A stretch of DNA of 64,000 nt. Origin: a bacterium 1XD8-76. GTDB lineage: Bacteria > Bacillota > Clostridia > Lachnospirales > Lachnospiraceae. This document shows, piece after piece, positions 1 to 8,538 of the stretch. Position 1 is the first letter of the stretch. Each line of letters opens with the position of its first letter. The notes beneath the pieces were generated by a model. The model was not told where the DNA came from and did no database searches. It saw only the letters and a list, made by a program, of their open reading frames with translations. The stretch covers positions 62,001-126,000 of the forward strand of contig RAZE01000007.1 in NCBI GenBank assembly GCA_003611955.1, in the 5' to 3' direction. Position numbers and translations under genes: made by a program.

Positions 1-68
1 ATCAGGCCAAATGCCACGACCCCCGTCAATGTTACTGAAAACAACTTCTTCATCAAACTTCTTTTCAT
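1..68 (-). CDS. Partial gene: N-terminal signal peptide of a secreted protein
   Basis: Only the first 22 codons are inside the window; the gene continues past the left edge. The start at 68 has a GGAGG ribosome site seven bases upstream. The visible peptide has a basic N-end (MKRSLMKK) followed by a hydrophobic stretch (LFSVTLTGVVAFGL), which is a signal peptide. A lipoprotein or solute-binding protein is likely, since such genes often begin this way in sugar operons, but the mature part cannot be seen. A consensus promoter lies directly upstream. Confidence 0.6.
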   Translation of the reverse strand, partial: MKRSLMKKLFSVTLTGVVAFGL

Positions 69-127
69 ACATTTTCCTCCTTTTCTTTGTCTTTCACAGT
101 ATGTGCATAGTATGAAGTTGTATTCTC

Positions 128-156
128 ATTATAATTTTAACGAAATAAAATGTCAA
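128..156 (-). promoter_or_regulatory. Perfect-consensus sigma-A promoter with a repeated TTTTATTTC box
   Basis: On the minus strand TTGACA (151-156) and TATAAT (128-133) are separated by exactly 17 bases, so both hexamers and the spacing match consensus. The nonamer TTTTATTTC occurs in the spacer (142-150) and again just upstream of the -35 (166-174), 24 bases apart, as a regulator site might. It should drive the partial gene at the left edge. Confidence 0.75.
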
Positions 157-219
157 TATATTTATGAAATAAAATTTTATTTTAAATTATTTTGAATTTA
201 TATTTTACAAACAGTCAAC

Positions 220-246
220 AAAAAAAAGCCGCTCCTGTCCGGAGCG
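220..246 (-). terminator. Rho-independent terminator after the EutH operon
   Basis: Read on the minus strand, CGCTCC and GGAGCG pair around a five-base loop, then GC and a run of eight T. It lies 28 bases past the stop of the last EutH-like gene and separates it from the promoter of the next unit. Confidence 0.85.
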
Positions 247-273
247 ACCTGCAAAATTTTTATCCTATAAAGG

Positions 274-1335
274 TTATTCTCTTCTCATTACAAAACCGAC
301 TGCCAATAAAGCCAGCACACCCGCCGTCAATTTTCCCACTATCATCGCCGACAGATACCGGGGAGCTACATTCGCCGCATAGGCGAGAAAATCGCCAAAT
401 ACAGCTGACACAGGAACCATCCATGCCCCGTTCAGAACAACGCCTTTCCGGTTCATTTTTTTCATTTCCGTAAAGACCGGGACAGCGTTTGCCAGCGCAA
501 AGACAAGGCAGTCCATACTTGTGTCATCCACATGCATCCACAGTGCAAGGCGATGAAGCATTCCTTTCATCACTCTCGTCAACGCCTTTAAAAAGGGGTA
601 GGCCCCCAGCAAAATGATCCCGCAGCCGCACACGATTTCCATGGCTTCTGTGATCGGCAGCATGCCGGGAATTACAACATAGCCCGTCAGATGAGTAACT
701 GCCGCCGGTATGAGACCTATCGTCGCCAGAGCCGTGATCAGTTTTCCGAAAAGGATACATCCCCGGACCATCCTGTCAGGAATCTTTGCGAGCCCCACTG
801 CGATCACAACAGCGATACAAAAAACAGGAAACACCATCTTCAACAGCAGCATTCCCGGCATCCTCATCACAATGCCTGCCGCCAGAGTCCCGGCTGGTAT
901 CGTCAGGGTTCCGATCAGCATGCCCTGTGAAAACGGCTCCTTCTCCTCCTCCCGTATAATGCCGTATCCGGCCGGTATGATATAGACCAGAGTGCAGCCC
1001 AGCATAGACGCTGTCACAAGTCCGTTCAATACTCCCGTTTCTTCCGCCGCAGCAATTCCCTGTGCCAACGAAAATCCTCCCATATCCGCCGATAAAAAGA
1101 CAGAAAAAAAAGAAGGGTCCAGAAATCTCCCTGTTTTGATCATCCAGGGTCTAAACCGTTCCACAAGAGCCGGGGTAAGGCACAGTATCCCCGTCATACA
1201 CAGGGCAAGATCACCGAGCATCAGAAAACCTTTTTCAAATTCTTTTCCCAGCTTTAAGTGATTTCCTGTTATTTTATCCAATCCTCCGATCACCACAAAT
1301 AATGCGATGATCCTCATAAAAATTGTTCCCGCCAT
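274..1335 (-). CDS. EutH-family permease, copy A
   Basis: A 353-residue polytopic membrane protein with about ten hydrophobic segments. It resembles EutH, the ethanolamine-utilisation permease family: a conserved early helix, then a 'DMGGF' motif near residue 85, then 'PAG' and 'IPAGT' loops. It is clearly related to its upstream neighbour at 1335-2396 and equal in length. Its ATG overlaps the neighbour's TAA stop (TAATG), so the two are translationally coupled. No other eut genes are present; the operon instead contains an IlvD/EDD dehydratase and a LacI regulator. Transport of ethanolamine is therefore not a safe assumption, and a polyhydroxy acid or amino alcohol is possible (inference). 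Family call fairly sure; substrate unknown. Confidence 0.75.
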   Translation of the reverse strand: MAGTIFMRIIALFVVIGGLDKITGNHLKLGKEFEKGFLMLGDLALCMTGILCLTPALVERFRPWMIKTGRFLDPSFFSVFLSADMGGFSLAQGIAAAEETGVLNGLVTASMLGCTLVYIIPAGYGIIREEEKEPFSQGMLIGTLTIPAGTLAAGIVMRMPGMLLLKMVFPVFCIAVVIAVGLAKIPDRMVRGCILFGKLITALATIGLIPAAVTHLTGYVVIPGMLPITEAMEIVCGCGIILLGAYPFLKALTRVMKGMLHRLALWMHVDDTSMDCLVFALANAVPVFTEMKKMNRKGVVLNGAWMVPVSAVFGDFLAYAANVAPRYLSAMIVGKLTAGVLALLAVGFVMRRE

Positions 1336-2396
1336 TATTTCATATTCCTCGTCAAAACGATCGAGGCCGCAAATGCCGTCAGCCCTGCCGCGCTCTTTCC
1401 GGCAAGATATGGTACAACATACTCCTGCCCTATGCTCATAATCAGTCCGAGCTGACTTCCGAAAAGTGCCGCACAGCAGGTGATCCAGGCGGCGTTGATC
1501 ACTATCCCGCGCTTTTTCATTTCTTTCATACTGGAAAATACCGGCGCCGCACTCGCCATGGTGAAGATAATACCGCTGCAGCTTGCCCCATCCAGCCCTG
1601 TCCTTTTTTCCGCTTTTATCAGAAGCGGTTTAACCAGTCTTCTGAAAAGTTCCAGTATCGGGAACATTCCCAGCATTGTGACCGTCACGCTGCAGACAAC
1701 TCCCATCATTTCCAGAATATCCGCCATCCCGGGAATCACCTGTATTCCTGTCAGACTTGTGAAGGCCCCCAGTCCGATTCCGATCAGCCCGACCCAGTTG
1801 ACGATCCTTCCAAACCATTCCATCACTTTGACAGTCGTATCCTGCCAGAACAGCACTCCCAGCACGATGAGCAGAGAAAGTCCCAGCACGGGAATGTTGT
1901 TCCACAGCACCACCCGCAGGGGAAGCTTCAACAAAATCCCGGCTAAAATGCTTCCTACGGGTATCGAACTGATTCCGATCAGTATTCCCCTGGAAAAATA
2001 CCGATGGTCTTCCTTCCTGACCAGCGTAAATCCCAGCGGAATGCTGAAGACCAGCGTTCCTCCCAGCATGCCCGCCGTAATTCCCCCCGCCATAATGCCG
2101 ATCGTCCGATCCTGCGCCAGGGACATGGCAAGCTGGTAGCCGCCCATATCATTGCACAGCAGTATTCCCATCATTCCCGGATCGATCCCTGCCGCCCGGA
2201 AAAACGGGAGAATACAGGGCTTCAAAAACTCCGCTATCGCCGGCGCCAGCGCCATAATGCCCGCCATGGAAAGCATCATGGAGCCTATCAGCTCAAACCC
2301 CTGATGGAATTTTTCTCCCAGGCCAAACCGGTTTCCTATCAGCATATCCGTCATACCGAGCAAAATGCCGATTGCAATAATCCAGGAAATGATCAT
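1335..2396 (-). CDS. EutH-family permease, copy B
   Basis: A 353-residue membrane protein of the EutH family with about ten hydrophobic segments. It carries the 'CNDMGGYQLA' motif near residue 80, the counterpart of the same motif in copy A and in classical EutH. It sits 53 bases after the LacI gene and overlaps copy A by one base. Two different EutH-like proteins in tandem may act as a pair or have different substrates; the sequence does not decide. The two proteins are divergent, so this is not a recent duplication. Confidence 0.75.
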   Translation of the reverse strand: MIISWIIAIGILLGMTDMLIGNRFGLGEKFHQGFELIGSMMLSMAGIMALAPAIAEFLKPCILPFFRAAGIDPGMMGILLCNDMGGYQLAMSLAQDRTIGIMAGGITAGMLGGTLVFSIPLGFTLVRKEDHRYFSRGILIGISSIPVGSILAGILLKLPLRVVLWNNIPVLGLSLLIVLGVLFWQDTTVKVMEWFGRIVNWVGLIGIGLGAFTSLTGIQVIPGMADILEMMGVVCSVTVTMLGMFPILELFRRLVKPLLIKAEKRTGLDGASCSGIIFTMASAAPVFSSMKEMKKRGIVINAAWITCCAALFGSQLGLIMSIGQEYVVPYLAGKSAAGLTAFAASIVLTRNMK

Positions 2397-2449
2397 GTCT
2401 TATCCTCTCGTCAAATGAAAACTGCTTCCCGCCAACGGACCGACGATAT

Positions 2450-3463
2450 CTATCTGCACTCAGCCACAGAAGAACGGTATATGATACCTCCCCGCAGTTT
2501 CACCGATTCGCCGGACTCTTTCGTCTCGATCTCCTGGATGAGATTCTCCACTCCGAGCTTCGCCATTTCCCCGATCCCCGAATCATAGGTCGTCAGCGGC
2601 GGGATCATATACTCCGCAGTATAGAGGTCATCAAATCCCACGACAGAGACGTCCTCGGGAACACGAAGTCCCAGCTCGTGCAGCGCCCTGTAAACACCTA
2701 ACACCATCTCCTCCGCAAAGATGAAGATCGCCGTAGGATTATCTTTCCCGGAAAAAAATCGGATCACCGAATTATAGGCCTCTTTCAGCAAATGAGAATT
2801 TCCCGCCACGTATTCTTCTCTGTATGGAAGATCGTTCTTCTCCAGAGCCTGACGGTATCCCTTTAGTCTGTCCTTATTAAACTGCATATTGTAATCGCCC
2901 ATGACGACCGCTATCTTTTCATGCCCCATATTCAGGAGATATTCCGTGAGCAGAAAACCGCCATATGTATTGTCCACACTGATATTGCAGAACTCCTGGC
3001 TCAGGTATCGATTGAGCATAACGATAGGAACATTGTACTGATTCCTCGCCTCCACTATATGATCGACTTCCTCGCTCACACTCATGCACAGAACTCCGTC
3101 CACCGAACGCATTGCCATCTCATTCAGCGTCTTTTTTTCCAGTTCCATGTTTCCCCTGCTGTTATAAAACAGTATGGTATATCCCTCTCTGGAGGCATAC
3201 TTTTCCACGTTCCGAATCAGAAAAGAGTAATATAAACTGTCTATTTCCGGCATCATCAATGCGATCGTCATCGTGGACTGTCCTTTCAGCCCCCTGGCAT
3301 TCATATTGGGTTTATAATTCAGTTCTTTGGTCGCTTTCAGTACCGCCTCGGCGCTGGCTCCCTTTGCGCTGATCTTTCCCGACAAAACTCTGGAAACCGT
3401 GCTGTACGATACCCCCGCCTTCAGTGCTATATCTTTAATCGTCACCCCGTTGTGCTTCTGCAT
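2450..3463 (-). CDS. LacI-family transcriptional regulator
   Basis: About 337 residues. An N-terminal LacI helix-turn-helix (VTIKDIALKAGVSYSTVSR) is followed by a hinge and a periplasmic-binding-like effector domain ending in 'VVGFDDLYTAEYMIPPLTT', the usual LacI/GalR C-terminal signature. I chose the ATG at 3463 because GGTGGGG lies seven bases upstream; the upstream ATGs give an unneeded extension. It lies between the dehydratase and the EutH genes, so it probably controls this operon. A GCAAACGTTTGC palindrome sits over the -35 of the dehydratase promoter. It is related to the LacI protein at 10268-11269. Confidence 0.88.
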   Translation of the reverse strand: MQKHNGVTIKDIALKAGVSYSTVSRVLSGKISAKGASAEAVLKATKELNYKPNMNARGLKGQSTMTIALMMPEIDSLYYSFLIRNVEKYASREGYTILFYNSRGNMELEKKTLNEMAMRSVDGVLCMSVSEEVDHIVEARNQYNVPIVMLNRYLSQEFCNISVDNTYGGFLLTEYLLNMGHEKIAVVMGDYNMQFNKDRLKGYRQALEKNDLPYREEYVAGNSHLLKEAYNSVIRFFSGKDNPTAIFIFAEEMVLGVYRALHELGLRVPEDVSVVGFDDLYTAEYMIPPLTTYDSGIGEMAKLGVENLIQEIETKESGESVKLRGGIIYRSSVAECR

Positions 3464-3572
3464 TACAAATCCCCACCCGTCAGTTCTTTTACTCATTATA
3501 ACCATATTATCCCAATTTTTTCAATCTTTTCCTTTGGGTGGGGACATCCACGTCAAAAACCGGATTTAGGGT

Positions 3573-5258
3573 TTAGCGCTTCCCTAACCAGCTCTGCATT
3601 GCGGCTCCTCTCTCCGGCGGCAGACAGCCTTCCGCATAAAGTCTCATAAATCCTTTTTGGATACCGGATTCCGGAATGACCGCCTTTTCTCTTCTGGCGG
3701 CCAGCTCTTCCTCCGGCACCAGAAGTTCGATCTTTCGTCTATCGATATCTATCTCGATCCGGTCTCCGTCCTCGATCAGCAGAATGTTCCCGCCGAGTGC
3801 CGCCTCGGGAGAGACATGTCCTACGATCGGCCCGTGGCAGAAGCCGGAAAATCTCCCGTCTGTGATCAGAGCCGTCCTGTCGTCAATTCCCAGATTCACG
3901 ATCGCTTCCGTCGCTTCCATGACCTCCACCATACCGGGGGCTCCCACGGGACCGACCCCTCTCACCACGATGACATTGCCGGGACCTGCTTCCCCTGCGA
4001 TAATGGCTTTGTGCGCCTCGCTGTCGCTGTGGTATACTTTGGCAGTGCCGATAAAATGGTGCATTTCGGGGAGTACCGTGGAAGAACGGATCACGCATCC
4101 TCCCGGAGAAAGGTTCCCCTTTAATATGGCGAGTCCGCCGTCCGGAGACATCGGATTCTCCACGCTCCGTATCACCTCATTGGGCGTCTTTGGCGCATGT
4201 TTCAAAATTTCTTCCAGCGTCTGTCCACTTACAGACAGACACTCCTTATGGATGCGCTCACCCAGCTGCTCAAAGACAGCCGGTACGCCGCCCAGCCGGT
4301 GCAGCATATCGACACCGTATTTCCCGTTGGGACGGATATTGACGATACAGGGAATGGAAGAATTGAAGCGCTCAAAATCATCCAGTGAGAGCTCGATCCC
4401 CAGTTCGTTTGCCAGAGCGATCAGATGCATCACCGCATTGGTAGAACCTCCGATCGCCAGATCCACACAGATCGCATTCTCCAGCGCCTGTTTTGTGATG
4501 ATCCTGGAAGGCCTCAGATCCTCCGCCACCATCTCCACGATTCTTCTCCCCATCCTGCGACAGTTTGTAATCTTATCCGTGTAGACCGCCGGGATCGTCG
4601 AAAAACCGGGCAGTGTCATCCCCAGCGCTTCCGTCAGGATCTGCATGGTGTTTGCCGTTCCCATGGTAGGGCAGGCGCCCATGGTGGGACAGGCCTGGTA
4701 TTCCGCATCCAGCACTTCCTCCTTTGTGGCTTCCCCCCGGGACGCCCTGCCGTAGCAGAATTCCGTCACGTCGGAGAGCATAAAAGGCTCTGATTTCAGA
4801 CAGCCCGTCAGCATCGGTCCGCCGGTGCAGCAGATGGCGGGAATATCCAGTCTCGCGGCCGCCAGAAGCGTTCCCGGAACGATATTGTCGCAGCCGGAGA
4901 GCATTACCAGCCCGTCAAAATGCTGGATACTGCTCACCACCTCTATTCCGCCCGCAACCAGATCCCGCATGGCCAGATCCATACACATGGTCTTTGTCCC
5001 GATGGCCACCTCCGCACAGGTGGAAGGCACTCCGAATTCAAAGGGAACACCCCCCGCCTGCCAGATGCCGTTCTTCACCGCCTCCGCAAGTATTCGCAGA
5101 TGCGCATGTCCGGGAGAATTCTCGCTGAATGTGTTGGCAATACCGATGTGCGGTTTCGTCGCAAGATGTTCCGGTTCATATCCGCTTCCCTTATAAACCG
5201 CCCTCGCATGTGCCGCGCTGTCCCCGTCAAAATTTTTCTTTAAAAAATCCCTTTTCAT
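3573..5258 (-). CDS. IlvD/EDD-family dehydratase, probably for a sugar acid
   Basis: About 561 residues, the normal size for dihydroxy-acid and sugar-acid dehydratases. These enzymes remove water from a 2,3-dihydroxy acid to give a 2-keto-3-deoxy acid, using an iron-sulfur cluster. Cluster cysteines are visible in 'SGCDNIVPG' and in 'ACPTMGACPTMGTANTM'; the C-terminal 'TDGRFSGFCHGPIVGHVSPEA' swivel motif is also present. The start at 5258 follows GAGGGGGGAG; the upstream ATG at 5357 would extend through the operator. No ilvBCE genes are nearby, and the context (LacI, permeases) argues for sugar-acid catabolism rather than valine synthesis. The six residues ACPTMG appear twice in a row in the cluster-binding region. 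Confidence 0.85.
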   Translation of the reverse strand: MKRDFLKKNFDGDSAAHARAVYKGSGYEPEHLATKPHIGIANTFSENSPGHAHLRILAEAVKNGIWQAGGVPFEFGVPSTCAEVAIGTKTMCMDLAMRDLVAGGIEVVSSIQHFDGLVMLSGCDNIVPGTLLAAARLDIPAICCTGGPMLTGCLKSEPFMLSDVTEFCYGRASRGEATKEEVLDAEYQACPTMGACPTMGTANTMQILTEALGMTLPGFSTIPAVYTDKITNCRRMGRRIVEMVAEDLRPSRIITKQALENAICVDLAIGGSTNAVMHLIALANELGIELSLDDFERFNSSIPCIVNIRPNGKYGVDMLHRLGGVPAVFEQLGERIHKECLSVSGQTLEEILKHAPKTPNEVIRSVENPMSPDGGLAILKGNLSPGGCVIRSSTVLPEMHHFIGTAKVYHSDSEAHKAIIAGEAGPGNVIVVRGVGPVGAPGMVEVMEATEAIVNLGIDDRTALITDGRFSGFCHGPIVGHVSPEAALGGNILLIEDGDRIEIDIDRRKIELLVPEEELAARREKAVIPESGIQKGFMRLYAEGCLPPERGAAMQSWLGKR

Positions 5259-5306
5259 GCTCTCCCCCCTCTTCTCTTTCACTGTATCGTTCGTCTTTCT
5301 GCCTTT

Positions 5307-5335
5307 AGTATATCGCAATATGCAAACGTTTGCAA
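5307..5335 (-). promoter_or_regulatory. Promoter of the dehydratase operon with LacI-type operator
   Basis: On the minus strand, TTGCAA (5330-5335) and TATACT (5307-5312) are 17 bases apart. The perfect 14-base palindrome TGCAAACGTTTGCA (5321-5334) overlaps the -35, so a bound LacI protein would block polymerase. The same 12-base core occurs twice upstream of the racemase/LIV operon near 19.6 kb. Confidence 0.7.
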
Positions 5336-5384
5336 TATATTTTTTCCGTCTTTCCACATTATTTTTCCTGTCATGAAAACAGAG

Positions 5385-5414
5385 AAAAAGAGTTCCGGAA
5401 TATATCCGAAGCTC
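5385..5414 (-). terminator. Terminator after the flavin dehydrogenase operon
   Basis: GAGCTTCGGA pairs with TCCGGAACTC with two imperfect positions around a short loop, then TTTTT on the minus strand. It ends the four-subunit oxidoreductase operon just before the dehydratase promoter. Confidence 0.7.
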
Positions 5415-5440
5415 TTTTCCATCCGTATCTTTTATTCTCT

Positions 5441-6616
5441 TTAGCAGAAGCGGTCCTTCAGCCTGGAGAAGCTGTATGGTGCGACATCCATGGAAGGTTT
5501 CTGGCCCGTCACCATCTCCGCGATCAGTTCTCCGGTCATGGGCGCCATGGAAATTCCGTCGCCCTCATGTCCCGTCGCTATATAGAGCCCCGGAATCTCC
5601 TCCACCGGAGAAATCACCGGCAGATGATCCGGCATGAACGGTCTGCATCCCGCATAGGCTCTCACAAAGTTGACGCTCTTCAAAATCGGGAAGAACCGGA
5701 TCGCACGTTTAGCGATCACCCGGATCACTTCCAGATCCGTATCCACATTGTAGTCCACAAAGTTCCGGGAACTTCCCACCAACACATTGTGCCCCTCGTT
5801 GGACGGCTCTATAGTGAAGGCAACGCCGTGTTTCACCAGCTCGGGATCCCTCTCCGCCTTAGAACCGAATTTCAGAATCATATAGCCGAATTCCTGCACC
5901 TTCTGGTGGCAGATCTGTGTGGTCGCCTCGGAGATCATGATATTTCCCTTTCTGGAAGCAACCGGGATCTTTACGCCTGTCATTCTGCCAATCTCGGGGG
6001 ACCAGCATCCTGCCGCATTGACGACGGATTTTGTGCGGAAACGCCCCTGGTTTGTATCCACATAGGAAATATTTTTCTTCTCGTCAAGACCGATCGCTTC
6101 CACCCTGGTATGGGTATACACATCCAGTCCTTTTCCCTTCACCTGTTCCGTAAACGCAAAACAGAGTTTGTAGGGATTTAACCCGCAGCACTCATCGCTC
6201 CAGAAACCGCCGGGCAGATCTTTGGCGAGAAACGGCTCCTTCTCGGCCATCTCCTGCTGATTCATCATGCGGACGCGATAGCCCTCCTTCTGCAGATCGG
6301 AGATATATCCCGAGGCGATCTCCATCTCCTCGTCCGTCTCACACAGGTACAGGCTTCCCCTCTGGATCAGCCCGAAATCATAGTCCAGTTTCTCGGAAAG
6401 TTTTAAAAATTTCTGGATGCTCGCATAGCCCAGCGCCGCATCCGGTCCCGGCATCTTGTCGGTGATCATCGCCGCCGCATCGCAGTGGCTCGAAGTCCCG
6501 TTGGCAATATCGCCGAAGTCGAACATCGCCACCTTCAGCCCCTTCTCCACCAGATGATAGGCACAGCTCGTACCGATGACACCTGCGCCAATCACAACAA
6601 CATCATAATTATTCAT
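5441..6616 (-). CDS. FAD-dependent amine/imino-acid oxidoreductase (DAO family), catalytic subunit
   Basis: About 391 residues. The N-terminal FAD-binding motif (VVVIGAGVIGTSCAYHL) and C-terminal 'GLYIATGHEGDGISMAPMTGELI' mark the D-amino-acid oxidase / glycine oxidase fold. With the next three genes it forms the set found in opine oxidases and D-hydroxyproline dehydrogenases (known family architecture): this subunit oxidises the C-N bond and electrons pass to iron-sulfur and second flavin subunits. The start at 6616 is set by GGAGG eight bases upstream and overlaps the previous gene by eight bases. No signal peptide, so cytoplasmic. The substrate is not certain. Confidence 0.82.
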   Translation of the reverse strand: MNNYDVVVIGAGVIGTSCAYHLVEKGLKVAMFDFGDIANGTSSHCDAAAMITDKMPGPDAALGYASIQKFLKLSEKLDYDFGLIQRGSLYLCETDEEMEIASGYISDLQKEGYRVRMMNQQEMAEKEPFLAKDLPGGFWSDECCGLNPYKLCFAFTEQVKGKGLDVYTHTRVEAIGLDEKKNISYVDTNQGRFRTKSVVNAAGCWSPEIGRMTGVKIPVASRKGNIMISEATTQICHQKVQEFGYMILKFGSKAERDPELVKHGVAFTIEPSNEGHNVLVGSSRNFVDYNVDTDLEVIRVIAKRAIRFFPILKSVNFVRAYAGCRPFMPDHLPVISPVEEIPGLYIATGHEGDGISMAPMTGELIAEMVTGQKPSMDVAPYSFSRLKDRFC

Positions 6617-7412
6617 TCTCTTCACCTCCTGCAAGCGTTCCGAACGTCACCGGTCTCTGCGGTGTTCTCGGCGTGGAAAATCCCGACTCAGAGGCATCCA
6701 GATGAAGTTCCTGCCTTATGATCGCCTGGACAAGGGCTTCACAGGTTCTCCCCTGACAAAGTCCCATCCCCGCGCGCGTGCGCAGCTTCACCCCGGTAAT
6801 ATCCCTCGCGCCCATGGCGATCGCTTTCCTGATCTCTCCCGCCGTGATCTCCTCACACCGGCAGACCAGCACATCGTCGGCGATATAGTCCGATTGTGCC
6901 GGGATCTCTTTGATCTCTCTCTCCCTGTAGATGCTTCTCACCTCATCCACATATTTGATCGGTACTTCCAGGGTCACCACCGTGGTGTGGTCGTACTTCG
7001 GTATATCCACGATCCGTTTAATCTCCGCCTCGCATACCTTCTTTCCGGACCGGTCCGCGCCGTATACATGGTCACCCACTTTATAGGAATGGGTGTATTC
7101 GTAAGGGAAACTCACGCTGCCCACTTCCTCCGAGTAGGATTTGTTCAGAACGAACGTGGCAAGTCCGGAACAGGCCGCCACACAGGTCCCGCAGCCCGTA
7201 CACTTGTCCTCCATAACGCAGGGCAGCGCCGAAATATTTTCGCCGATGGCGATCGCATGAAACGGGCAGGAGGATTCACAGGGATTACAGGGAATCTCCT
7301 GCATACATTCGCACACTGCCACAGGTCCTTTTTTCATTCTCTCTTCCGAAGGATAACGCCCCTGCTCTTTTAAATACTCGGTTGTCAAAACACCTGTTTC
7401 CAAAAAGCCCAT
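6609..7412 (-). CDS. Iron-sulfur subunit: ferredoxin-type clusters plus BFD-like [2Fe-2S] domain
   Basis: About 267 residues. Cysteine groups near residues 35-55 (CECMQEIPCNPCESSCP) and 72-82 (CTGCGTCVAAC) look like ferredoxin-type [4Fe-4S] ligands. A C-terminal BFD-like [2Fe-2S] motif (VCRCEEITAGEI ... CQGRTCEAL) is the usual module in opine/hydroxyproline dehydrogenases. Having both in one chain suggests it relays electrons between the two flavin subunits or out to a carrier. The start at 7412 has GGAAGGGGG upstream and lies one base past the stop of the preceding gene. A longer start at 7559 would run back over that gene and is rejected. Confidence 0.8.
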   Translation of the reverse strand: MGFLETGVLTTEYLKEQGRYPSEERMKKGPVAVCECMQEIPCNPCESSCPFHAIAIGENISALPCVMEDKCTGCGTCVAACSGLATFVLNKSYSEEVGSVSFPYEYTHSYKVGDHVYGADRSGKKVCEAEIKRIVDIPKYDHTTVVTLEVPIKYVDEVRSIYREREIKEIPAQSDYIADDVLVCRCEEITAGEIRKAIAMGARDITGVKLRTRAGMGLCQGRTCEALVQAIIRQELHLDASESGFSTPRTPQRPVTFGTLAGGEENE

Positions 7413-7413
7413 C

Positions 7414-8538
7414 TTAGTTTCCCCCTTCCATGATCTCTCTGTATTTTGCAATCTGGCCTTCTTTTGCCCTGGTCCTGATGTCGCCGTTATGCCCCTGCCG
7501 CAGACCCGCCAGTCTCTCCCAGGCCGCTGTGCACGCCGCATCCGCATCCTTCGGATCAAGATACCCCAGTCTCTCCGCGATGGCGGTCCCTGCTATCTTG
7601 CCCTCTTCAATCGCCGTATTCGCCTCCTCAATGCCTGTGGAGTCGCCCGCCACATAGATGCCGGACACGGTGGTCTCCATCTTCTCATTATGTACCGGAG
7701 CTCTGCCCCCCAGAAAACGGTCGAAGGTGAATGCGCAGCCCGCCATATGCGCAAAACCGGACAGCGGTTTCATCCCCGCACCCATACAGATCGTATCCAC
7801 GTCCAGCGCGATCTCGGAGCCCGGCACGATGGACCAGTCCGGATTTACCTTCCCGATGATCGCCTTGTTTACACGTTCCTTCTCCGCCGTGGCCTGCACT
7901 ACCGTGTAGCCCGTATAGATCGGAACACCCTCCCTGACCAGCTTTGCCGCATGGACGGCATAGCCGTTGATCTTCGGAAGCGCTTCCACGATTCCCACGA
8001 TCTCAGCGCCCGCCTGCATCAGCTGATAGGAAACAATCAGTCCCACATTGCCGGAACCGATCATCAATACTTTCTTCCCGGGCAAAACCCTGTTGTAATT
8101 GATCATGGTCTGTGCCGCGCCCGCTCCCATCACACCGGGGAGAGTCCATCCCGGAAAACGCACGGAATTTTCCGATGCGCCTGTGGCGATGACGATGGTC
8201 TTCGCCTGTATCTCAAAGAGTTTGTGCGTGCCGTCCTCCAATCGGCGGTCGACAGCGACCACATTTCCCTCGTAGTAACCCATCGCCAGACAATCCTGCC
8301 AGATCTCAACCCCCAGCTCGTTGCACTGCTCCAAAAATATTTTTCCGATATTCATGCCCCTTGTCCCCGCGCGGTGCATGCTGGAACCAAAGAACTTGTG
8401 AATCTGTTTAAAAAGCTGACCCCCTACTTTGGGATTTGCATCCACGATAAGCGGTCTTACCCCCGCTTTTGCCGCCTCGATCGCAGCCGATAATCCCGCC
8501 GGTCCGCTTCCGATGATAAGCATTTCTACTGTTTTCAT
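7414..8538 (-). CDS. FAD/NAD-binding subunit of the dehydrogenase (pyridine nucleotide-disulfide type)
   Basis: 374 residues with two dinucleotide-binding motifs: 'IIGSGPAGLSAAIEA' at the N-end for FAD and 'VLMIGSGNVGLIVS' in the middle for NAD(P). 'GIYVAGDSTG' near the C-end is the second FAD contact. This is the larger flavoprotein of opine-oxidase/hydroxyproline-dehydrogenase complexes. It starts within the stop of the 2Fe-2S gene (ATGA overlap) and its stop touches the next start, so the operon is tightly coupled. Confidence 0.83.
   Translation of the reverse strand: MKTVEMLIIGSGPAGLSAAIEAAKAGVRPLIVDANPKVGGQLFKQIHKFFGSSMHRAGTRGMNIGKIFLEQCNELGVEIWQDCLAMGYYEGNVVAVDRRLEDGTHKLFEIQAKTIVIATGASENSVRFPGWTLPGVMGAGAAQTMINYNRVLPGKKVLMIGSGNVGLIVSYQLMQAGAEIVGIVEALPKINGYAVHAAKLVREGVPIYTGYTVVQATAEKERVNKAIIGKVNPDWSIVPGSEIALDVDTICMGAGMKPLSGFAHMAGCAFTFDRFLGGRAPVHNEKMETTVSGIYVAGDSTGIEEANTAIEEGKIAGTAIAERLGYLDPKDADAACTAAWERLAGLRQGHNGDIRTRAKEGQIAKYREIMEGGN

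Noticed and set aside
5321-5334. Catabolite-repression (cre) site for CcpA, or a PurR box
   Set aside because: The core is like the PurR box and loosely like cre, but it differs from the cre consensus at both outer positions, and local LacI genes in the same region are better candidates. Not excluded by sequence alone.
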